Shown piece after piece: positions 5,763-10,656 of a stretch of DNA of 10,656 nt (the first letter of the stretch is position 1; each line of letters starts with the position of its first letter). This DNA comes from Caldilineaceae bacterium (GTDB taxonomy: Bacteria; Chloroflexota; Anaerolineae; Caldilineales; Caldilineaceae), in the NCBI GenBank assembly GCA_015494005.1, contig WGCB01000132.1:1-10656 (forward strand). Direction: 5' to 3'. A program made the translations under genes and the position numbers. Under the pieces are notes generated by a model. That model did not search any database. It worked only from the letters and a program-made list of their open reading frames with translations, and was not told the origin of the DNA.

Positions 5763-6719
5763 TCACGGTGTGGGGGTGAGGGGCGGCTGGAGCTGCTGGA
5801 GGAGCTGGCCCATGCGCACCCGGCTGATCACCGCCAGCTGAGGGTCCCGCTCCTGGGCCAGCTGGAAGGTCTTCTCGAAGTAGGAGATGGCCGTGGGAAT
5901 GTCTCCCTGGGCCTCGGCCACGGCCCCCAGGACGAAGTAGCCCTGAGGATCGTCCGGGGCCAGCTGGACAGCCCGCTGCGCGGCGGCCTTGGCCCCATCC
6001 AGGTCCCCCACCAGGAGGCGGCGAGAGCCCAGGTCGGACCAGAGCAGGACCTCCCGCTCCTGGCCCAGGAGCTGCCGGGCTCTCTCCAAGGCGGCCTGGG
6101 CCCGCTCCTCGTCCTGGAGCTGCTCGGCCAGCACCGCCTCCCAGATGAGCAGGTCCGGGTCGGGCTCATCCAGCTGAGCTTGGGCGGCCTCCAGCTCGGC
6201 CAGGGCCTGGCGATACTCGCCCCGGAAGGCCAGATCCTCCACGCTGGTCAGGGTGTTGGAGACCAGCACCACCTGGGGGTCCGGCGCCAGGACCGTGCGG
6301 AAGATCAGAACCAGGATGGCCAGGATCCCGGCCAGGATGGCCAGTCCCGCGCCCAGCCGCTTGAAGAGCCGACGGCGACGGCGCGCCACCTCCGCATCCA
6401 GGTGCCACCAGGGGCCCTGGGCTGGGGGGTGAGCGGCCCGCAGACCTTCCAGGCCCCCGGCTTCTCGGGCGGCCTTCACCACCGCGCCCGGGTCTCGGCG
6501 CAACCGTCCCAGCAGGCCGGTCCAGCGCCCCTCTTCCGGGCGCACGTCCATGCCTTCCTCTGCCAGGCGGGTGAGCTGCTCCTGGATCTGGTCCAGGAGG
6601 GTGAGGAACCGCTCCACGTTCTCGCCGCTCAGCTGGGGGGCCAGCCGTTCCGCCTCGTCCAGGGCCTTGCGCAGCTCGTTGGCCGGGCTGCGGATCTCCG
6701 ATTTTACCGTGTGGGCCAT
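5763..6719 (-). CDS. Membrane-anchored TPR-repeat protein
   Basis: The 318-residue protein has an N-terminal cytoplasmic part of charged helices that may form a coiled coil (about 10-55), a basic stop (RRRRRLFKRL, 113-122), one membrane helix (about 122-144) and an outer TPR domain (about 157-305). Repeat-like units include FRGEYRQALAELEAA, LVGDLDGAKAAAQRAVQLAP and GDIPTAISYFEKTFQLAQ. By the positive-inside rule the TPR domain should be outside the membrane. TPR domains bind other proteins; no enzyme motif is visible, so its partner and task are unknown. The ATG at 6719 lies 19 bp after the stop of the MBL-fold gene with only a weak GGGGAA ribosome site, so it is the second gene of that transcript and may depend on it for translation. 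Confidence 0.85.
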   Translation of the reverse strand: MAHTVKSEIRSPANELRKALDEAERLAPQLSGENVERFLTLLDQIQEQLTRLAEEGMDVRPEEGRWTGLLGRLRRDPGAVVKAAREAGGLEGLRAAHPPAQGPWWHLDAEVARRRRRLFKRLGAGLAILAGILAILVLIFRTVLAPDPQVVLVSNTLTSVEDLAFRGEYRQALAELEAAQAQLDEPDPDLLIWEAVLAEQLQDEERAQAALERARQLLGQEREVLLWSDLGSRRLLVGDLDGAKAAAQRAVQLAPDDPQGYFVLGAVAEAQGDIPTAISYFEKTFQLAQERDPQLAVISRVRMGQLLQQLQPPLTPTP

Positions 6720-6738
6720 GGGGCTTCCCCGGGGCGGG

Positions 6739-7698
6739 TCATGCCGTCTCCAGCGCGCCGGAGCTGGCCATCGCAGCCTGGCGGGCCTGGGCCTTCTCCT
6801 CTTCTTCCTGCTGGATCTCCCGGTAGACCCGGTTCAGGCCCGACTTGATCTGGCTCTCGATCTTGGCCTTGCGCTCCGGCGGCACCGGGAACCAGGCCAG
6901 CATCTCGGCCACCAGGCCGCTCTTGGTCTCGTTCTTGGTCTTCCCCTGGAGGTAGAACTCCCGCACCCGTTTGCGCATGTACTGGATGTACTCGGCCACC
7001 CGGTAGGTGGCGTCCGGGGTGCAGATGTCCCCGTGGCCGGGCACCAGGATCTCCGCGCCCAGCTCCCGGATGCGCTCCAGGGCCCGCAGCCACTCCACGG
7101 TGTTGGCCTGGGCCATGTAGGGGTGCTGATCCACCCAGACGATATCCCCCACGAAGCAGATCTTCTCCTTGGGCAGCCAGGCGATGCTGGTGGCCGGGGT
7201 GTGGCCGCCCACGAAGATCAGGTGCACCTCTCGGCCGCCGTAGAGGAGCTTGGCCTGGTCCGTGAAGGTGATGTGGGGCGGGATGATGATGATGTTGGTG
7301 AGCTGGGCCTGGATCTCCGGCTCCCGTTTGAAGCTGTTGTAGACCCGCTCCTTGAAGTTCTCGGTGTAGCCGGACATCTCCTTGTAGGCCCGCTCGTGGG
7401 CGATGACCTTGCAGGGCATGAAGTACTGGTTGCCCAGGGCGTGGCCCCGGTGGTGGTCCGTGTTGAAGAGGTAGAGGAAGGGCAGGTCCGGGCACTCCTC
7501 CTCGATCTGGGCCCGCCAGTCCTTGGCCTGCTGGGGGATCAGGGGCGTGTCCACCAGGATCACCCCCTCGTCCGTGCGGATGAAGCCCGGGGTGCAGCCC
7601 CGGTAGGAGGGGTTGATGAAGACGCCCGGGGCGATCTCCTTGCGCTCGCCCAGCCCGCTGATGCCGATCTTCACGGTGGTTCGTTTGCGTGCTGCCAT
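6739..7698 (-). CDS. Metallo-beta-lactamase-fold hydrolase with altered metal motif
   Basis: A 319-residue MBL-fold protein. Fold landmarks are present in order: FIRTDEGVILVDTP (39-52), NTDHHRGHALGN (79-90), FVGGHTPATSIAW (162-174, H166), FVGDIVW (182-188, D185) and LVPGHGD (218-224, H222). The first metal motif normally reads THxHxDH. Here it is TDHHRGH: the first histidine is aspartate (D81) and the usual aspartate is glycine (G85), while H83 and H86 remain. The protein may therefore use a different metal set or be a specialised hydrolase, and the substrate cannot be told. The C-terminal tail is charged and helical. The ATG at 7698 has AGGAG six bases upstream; the longer frame starting at 7749 has no such site. 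The gene is first in a two-gene transcript with the TPR protein. Confidence 0.87.
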   Translation of the reverse strand: MAARKRTTVKIGISGLGERKEIAPGVFINPSYRGCTPGFIRTDEGVILVDTPLIPQQAKDWRAQIEEECPDLPFLYLFNTDHHRGHALGNQYFMPCKVIAHERAYKEMSGYTENFKERVYNSFKREPEIQAQLTNIIIIPPHITFTDQAKLLYGGREVHLIFVGGHTPATSIAWLPKEKICFVGDIVWVDQHPYMAQANTVEWLRALERIRELGAEILVPGHGDICTPDATYRVAEYIQYMRKRVREFYLQGKTKNETKSGLVAEMLAWFPVPPERKAKIESQIKSGLNRVYREIQQEEEEKAQARQAAMASSGALETA

Positions 7699-7728
7699 GG
7701 TGCTCTCCTGGGTTTTTGCTGATCGATG

Positions 7729-7777
7729 GAGCCGGTCTGCAGGGCCCAACCGGACAGGTTCCCGGCCCCGCCGGCTC
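7729..7777 (-). promoter_or_regulatory. Possible leader stem in the MBL-fold transcript
   Basis: GAGCCGG (7729-7735) and CCGGCTC (7771-7777) are perfect inverted arms of 7 bp around a 35-base GC-rich loop. It lies about 30 bases before the MBL-fold start codon on its RNA. In such GC-rich sequence a stem of this length can arise by chance. Confidence 0.3.
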
Positions 7778-7784
7778 TCCCGTG

Positions 7785-7801
7785 CTGTCGCTGGCTGACA
7801 G
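7785..7801. promoter_or_regulatory. Inverted repeat at the start site of the MBL-fold promoter
   Basis: CTGTC (7785-7789) and GACAG (7797-7801) are inverted 5-bp arms around 7 bases. They overlap the edge of the -10 box and the predicted start near 7793, a typical repressor position. The arms are short, so this is only a candidate operator. Confidence 0.3.
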
Positions 7802-7828
7802 TGTAGCCGACGCTCCTGGCCCTGTCAA
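7800..7828 (-). promoter_or_regulatory. Promoter of the MBL-fold / TPR transcript
   Basis: On the minus strand a perfect TTGACA (7828-7823) is followed after exactly 17 bases by TACACT (7805-7800). The same -10 hexamer, TACACT, is used in front of the histidine kinase gene. Transcription should start near 7793, leaving about 95 leader bases. Confidence 0.75.
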
Positions 7829-7938
7829 AACCTCGCGCGTTATGTTTAGTTGGTTTGCCCGAAGTTGGCGAATCCTCCCCGACCTGTCCGATCCTCCTGG
7901 CCCCGGGGTGTGCGGCGCGTTTCCGTGCTCTTGCCTCG

Positions 7939-7966
7939 TTGTGGATCGACCCAAACGTGCTATAAT
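7939..7966 (+). promoter_or_regulatory. Extended -10 promoter of the phosphofructokinase gene
   Basis: A perfect TATAAT (7961-7966) is preceded by TGC, making an extended -10 element, with a poor -35 match TTGTGG (7939-7944) at 16 bases. The stretch stands out in GC-rich surroundings. Start is expected near 7973, giving a leader of about 180 bases. Confidence 0.75.
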
Positions 7967-8018
7967 TTAAGCCGACAAACGATTTCATCCCCCATCCACA
8001 TCCCACACGCGCAGTCAA

Positions 8019-8080
8019 CGGGGACTGTTGGTCGCCCTGGCTTGGTCCGAGGACCAGGATGCGGCGGCGAACAGTCCCTG
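8019..8080 (+). ncRNA. 62-nt three-tier stem-loop in the phosphofructokinase leader
   Basis: The RNA can fold into one long hairpin. The outer stem is 8019-8029 with 8070-8080, containing the perfect 9-bp pair GGGACTGTT/AACAGTCCC. The middle stem is 8031-8036 with 8063-8068 (one G-U). The inner stem is 8041-8047 with 8052-8058 around a CGAG tetraloop. Only a G/G mismatch and small internal loops interrupt it. It lies inside the untranslated leader, about 45 bases after the predicted start. No T run follows, so it is not a simple terminator. It may be a regulatory element, protein-binding site or mRNA stabiliser; I recognise no known riboswitch. Confidence 0.55.
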
Positions 8081-8117
8081 GCGCGTGGGGCGCCCGTCGG
8101 GGGGAGGACGCAGAGGG

Positions 8118-8136
8118 CCTGGGGTTCCACCCGAGG
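8118..8136 (+). promoter_or_regulatory. Small hairpin just before the phosphofructokinase ribosome site
   Basis: CCTGGGGT (8118-8125) pairs with ACCCGAGG (8129-8136) apart from one G/G mismatch, around a 3-base loop. It stops just before AAAGGTG (8138-8144), the likely ribosome site nine bases ahead of ATG 8154. It could affect access to that site together with the larger hairpin upstream. The stem is short and the idea tentative. Confidence 0.3.
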
Positions 8137-8153
8137 GAAAGGTGCAGCGGAAC

Positions 8154-10409
8154 ATGGAGAAGCGTCTGGGAGTGCTGACCAGCGGCGGTGACGCGCCGGG
8201 CATGAACGCGGCGGTGCGGGCCGTGGTGCGGACCGGCTTGGAGCTGGGCGCGACAGTCTACGCCATCTACGAGGGCTACCGGGGCATGATCCGGGGCGGG
8301 GATTTCATCCGCGCCATCGGCTGGAACGACGTGGGCGGCATCCTGCACCGGGGCGGCACGGTCATCGGCACGGCCCGCAGCCGCAAGTTCCTCACCCGGG
8401 ACGGCCGGCGCCAGGCCGCGTACAATCTGGTGCGCCAGGGCATCGACCGCCTGGTGGTCATCGGCGGGGACGGCAGCCTGACCGGCGCTCACATCCTGCG
8501 CCAGGAGTGGCCCGAGCTCCTGGCAGAGCTGGTGGCCCAGGGAGAGCTCTCCCAGGAGGAGGCGGACCAGCACGCCTACCTGAGCGTGGTGGGCATCGTG
8601 GGCTCCATCGACAACGACATGGTGGGCACGGACATGACCATCGGCGTGGACACGGCCCTGCACCGCATCGTGGACGCCATCGACGCCATCAGCAGCACCG
8701 CGGCCAGCCACCAGCGCACCTTCGTGGTGGAGGTCATGGGCCGGCGCTGCGGCTACCTGGCCCTCATGGGCGCCCTGGCCTCCGGCGCGGACTGGGTGCT
8801 CATCCCCGAGAGCCCGCCCAACCTGGACGACTGGGAAGAGAAGATGTGCGACATCCTGCGCAAGGGCCGGGAGGCCGGGCGCCGGGACAGCATCGTGGTG
8901 GTGGCCGAGGGGGCCATCGACCGCAAGGGCAACCCCATCTCCAGCCAGTACGTGAAGGAGGTCCTGGAGGATCACCTGGGCGAGGACGTGCGGGTGACGG
9001 TCCTGGGCCACGTGCAGCGGGGCGGCTCCCCCAGCGCCTACGACCGCATCCTGAGCACGCTCCTGGGCGCGGCCGCGGCCAAGGCGGCGGTGGAGGCCAC
9101 CCCGGAGAGCGAGGCCCTGCTCATCGGGGTGGAGGACAACCAGATCGTCCAGCGGCCTCTGATGGAGTGCGTGAAGCTGAGCCACGAGGTCAACGAGGCC
9201 ATCCAGCGCCTGGACTTCCAGCGGGCCATGGAGCTGCGGGGCCGGGCCTTCCAGCGCTCCTTCCGCATCCTGCGCACCCTGGTCCGGGCCATGCCCCACC
9301 CGCTGGTGCCAGGCCAGCGCCGCCTGCGCATCGCCATCCTCAACGCGGGCGGGCCGGCCCCGGGCATGAACTCGGCCGTCCGGGCGGCGGTGCGGCTGAG
9401 CGTGGACAAGGGGCACATCCCTCTGGGGGTGCACCGGGGCTTCCAGGGGCTGATTTCCGGGGACATCGCCGAGCTGGACTGGATGAGTGTCAATGGCTGG
9501 ACGCCCATGGGCGGGGCCGAGCTGGGGACCAGCCGCACCATCCCCACGGGCAGCGACTTCTACGCCATCGCCCGCAACCTGGAGGCATACCAGATCGACG
9601 CCATCCTCATGATCGGGGGCTGGGCCGGCTACCAGTCCGTGCTCCGGCTCTACCGGGAGCGGCGCAACTTTCCCAGCTTCAACATTCCCATGGTCTGCCT
9701 GCCCGCCTCCATCAACAACAACCTGCCCGGCGCTCGGCTGAGCGTGGGCTCGGACACGGCCCTGAACAGCATCGTGGAGGCGGTGGACAAGATCAAGCAG
9801 TCCGCGGTGGCCTCCAACCGCTGCTTCATCGTGGAGGTGATGGGGCGTTACTGCGGCTACCTGGCCCTGATGAGCGCCCTGGCCAGCGGCGCGGAGCGGG
9901 TCTACCTCCACGAGGAGGGGGTCAAGCTGAAGGACCTGGAGAAGGACATCGCCCTGCTGGTGGACGGCTTCCGGCACGGCAAGCGCCTGGGGCTGATGAT
10001 CCGCAACGAGCGGGCCAACCCCCTCTACACCACCTCCTTCATCGCCGCGCTCTTCGAGGAGGAGGGGGGCGATCTCTTCGATGTGCGCCAGTCCGTGCTG
10101 GGGCACCTCCAGCAGGGGGGCAACCCATCCCCCTTCGACCGCAACCTGGCCACCCGTCTGGCGGCCCGAGCCATCGAGCTCCTGGAGGAGGCGTGCATCC
10201 ACGCCGAGGAGGAGCCGGAGGCCGCCTGCATCGGCCTGCAGCGAGGGGAGACGGCCATGACTCCCCTCCACGAGATCCCCCGCCAGCTGGACGAGCGCTA
10301 CCAGCGCCCCCGGAAGCAATGGTGGCTGGCCCTGCGCCCCATCGCCCGCATCCTGGCCCAGCCCGCGCCGGGCTTCCTGCGGGCCATGGGCGAGGAGCTG
10401 CACTTGTGA
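8154..10409 (+). CDS. Tandem-domain 6-phosphofructokinase, eukaryote-like
   Basis: A 751-residue cytoplasmic enzyme made of two fused PFK domains; common bacterial PFKs have one domain of about 320 residues. It should phosphorylate fructose 6-phosphate to the 1,6-bisphosphate. The N half (about 1-375) looks active: GGDAPGMN (11-18), the nucleotide motif GGDGS (104-108) and GSIDND (150-155) with catalytic D153/D155. Glycines at G107 and G150 are the ATP-type choices, where PPi enzymes have Asp and Lys. [12 protein letters not shown] (193-204) and VLGHVQRGG (283-291) follow. In the C half (about 390-751) the equivalents are GGWAG (488-492) and INNN (520-523), so the catalytic aspartates are lost while VLGHLQQGG and [10 protein letters not shown] remain. 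This is the pattern of eukaryotic PFKs, whose C half is regulatory. ATG 8154 has AAAGGTG upstream; an upstream in-frame TTG would run through the leader hairpin. Confidence 0.92.
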   Translation: MEKRLGVLTSGGDAPGMNAAVRAVVRTGLELGATVYAIYEGYRGMIRGGDFIRAIGWNDVGGILHRGGTVIGTARSRKFLTRDGRRQAAYNLVRQGIDRLVVIGGDGSLTGAHILRQEWPELLAELVAQGELSQEEADQHAYLSVVGIVGSIDNDMVGTDMTIGVDTALHRIVDAIDAISSTAASHQRTFVVEVMGRRCGYLALMGALASGADWVLIPESPPNLDDWEEKMCDILRKGREAGRRDSIVVVAEGAIDRKGNPISSQYVKEVLEDHLGEDVRVTVLGHVQRGGSPSAYDRILSTLLGAAAAKAAVEATPESEALLIGVEDNQIVQRPLMECVKLSHEVNEAIQRLDFQRAMELRGRAFQRSFRILRTLVRAMPHPLVPGQRRLRIAILNAGGPAPGMNSAVRAAVRLSVDKGHIPLGVHRGFQGLISGDIAELDWMSVNGWTPMGGAELGTSRTIPTGSDFYAIARNLEAYQIDAILMIGGWAGYQSVLRLYRERRNFPSFNIPMVCLPASINNNLPGARLSVGSDTALNSIVEAVDKIKQSAVASNRCFIVEVMGRYCGYLALMSALASGAERVYLHEEGVKLKDLEKDIALLVDGFRHGKRLGLMIRNERANPLYTTSFIAALFEEEGGDLFDVRQSVLGHLQQGGNPSPFDRNLATRLAARAIELLEEACIHAEEEPEAACIGLQRGETAMTPLHEIPRQLDERYQRPRKQWWLALRPIARILAQPAPGFLRAMGEELHL

Positions 10410-10441
10410 CGGTCGGCGCCCGTTCTTCGCCCGCCTGTTTC

Positions 10442-10474
10442 TGGACTCATTTTTGGACTCAATCGTTGGCTCAT
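10442..10474 (+). repeat. Imperfect direct repeats between the two phosphofructokinase genes
   Basis: TGGACTCAT (10442-10450), TGGACTCAA (10454-10462) and TGGCTCAT (10467-10474) recur at 12-13 base intervals in the 91-base gap between the genes. They could be a binding site repeated on nearly one helical face, or chance. I see no terminator or clear promoter in this gap, so the two genes may be co-transcribed. Confidence 0.4.
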
Positions 10475-10500
10475 CATCCACGCAGAAAGGAGCAGACATC

Positions 10501-10656
10501 ATGAAAATTGGTATTTTGACCGGCGGAGGTGATGTGCCCGGGCTGAACCCCTGCATCAAGGCCGTGGTCAACAGAGCCATCGACGACGGCTACGAGATCG
10601 TGGGCATCCGCCGGGGCTGGCGGGGCCTGCTCTGGCTGAACCCCGCGGATCCCGAG
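10501..10656 (+). CDS. Second 6-phosphofructokinase, N-terminal part (runs off the right edge)
   Basis: The first 52 residues of another PFK-family enzyme are visible. [16 protein letters not shown] contains the first nucleotide/phosphate-binding motif, followed by [20 protein letters not shown] and GWRGLL, which matches the GxxxGxxGL segment of the family. The GGGDxPGLN form resembles the actinobacterial and related group that includes PPi-dependent enzymes; the donor-deciding GGDGS/GGDDS and GTIDND/KTIDND motifs lie beyond the window. AAAGGAG eight bases upstream fixes the start. It follows the tandem enzyme by 91 bases on the same strand, so two PFKs of different type are encoded side by side. 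Confidence 0.88.
   Translation, partial: MKIGILTGGGDVPGLNPCIKAVVNRAIDDGYEIVGIRRGWRGLLWLNPADPE

Larger units (their letters stand above)
7699..8153. other. 455-bp divergent intergenic region with two promoters and structured leaders
   Basis: This gap separates the minus-strand MBL-fold gene from the plus-strand phosphofructokinase gene. It holds the minus-strand promoter (7800-7828) with a leader of about 95 bases, and the plus-strand promoter (7939-7966) with a leader of about 180 bases. About 110 bp separates the two promoters (7829-7938), in which I see no gene or clear operator. Open frames crossing the region have no ribosome sites and look like noise. Confidence 0.7.

Noticed and set aside
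7699..7749. Longer start for the MBL-fold protein
   Set aside because: The 17 extra residues have no ribosome site before them, while the ATG at 7698 has AGGAG at ideal spacing.
8028..8153. In-frame N-terminal extension of the tandem phosphofructokinase from a TTG
   Set aside because: It lacks a ribosome site, passes through the leader hairpin and adds residues not found before the first PFK motif.
7671..10580. A very long minus-strand open frame opposite the phosphofructokinase gene
   Set aside because: It is the GC-rich shadow of the real gene, with no family motif, histidine- and glycine-rich low-complexity content, and it would cross the other strand's promoter and leader.
1..10656. CRISPR arrays, tRNA or rRNA genes
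   Set aside because: No regularly spaced repeat series, no tRNA-like cloverleaf and no rRNA-like stretch was seen on either strand.

Overview
The window is GC-rich, bacterial and densely coded. It reads like a Chloroflexota genome (a Caldilinea/Litorilinea-type lineage). That assignment is an inference from composition, from NarL-type two-component genes, and from an unusual tandem phosphofructokinase; no rRNA or marker gene is present to prove it.

Layout. (1) Positions 1-118 hold the start of a minus-strand gene, probably a TetR-family regulator, with a near-consensus promoter overlapped by a palindromic operator. (2) Positions 119-1620 are a complete insertion sequence with 22-bp terminal inverted repeats and one intact DDE transposase of the ISKra4 type. 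Its leader can fold so that the transposase ribosome site is hidden in read-through transcripts. (3) Positions 1637-5668 form a plus-strand cluster: a GAF-domain sensor histidine kinase whose promoter predicts a leaderless mRNA, a NarL/FixJ response regulator translationally coupled to it (GTGA overlap), a major-facilitator transporter with an added signal-peptide-like N terminus, and a small uncharacterised protein. A hairpin or palindrome separates the regulator from the transporter. (4) A strong hairpin at 5703-5733 serves as terminator for two converging units. (5) On the minus strand, 7698 down to 5763, are a metallo-beta-lactamase-fold protein with a non-canonical metal motif and a membrane-anchored TPR protein, read from a TTGACA-17-TACACT promoter. 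(6) Divergent from these, an extended -10 promoter drives a gene with a long, structured leader (62-nt three-tier stem-loop). The gene encodes a 751-residue tandem-domain 6-phosphofructokinase that closely resembles the eukaryotic type, with an active N half and a C half lacking the catalytic aspartates. A second, apparently single-type phosphofructokinase starts at 10501 and runs off the window.

How the parts may work together. The kinase and regulator probably sense a small molecule or redox signal and may control the adjacent transporter and its small partner. The two phosphofructokinases sit in series and may provide a regulated ATP enzyme plus a second enzyme of different phosphoryl-donor or regulatory behaviour. 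The most notable items are the eukaryote-like tandem phosphofructokinase with its structured leader, the transposase ribosome-site hairpin, the leaderless kinase gene beside the insertion sequence, and the altered metal motif of the MBL-fold protein.
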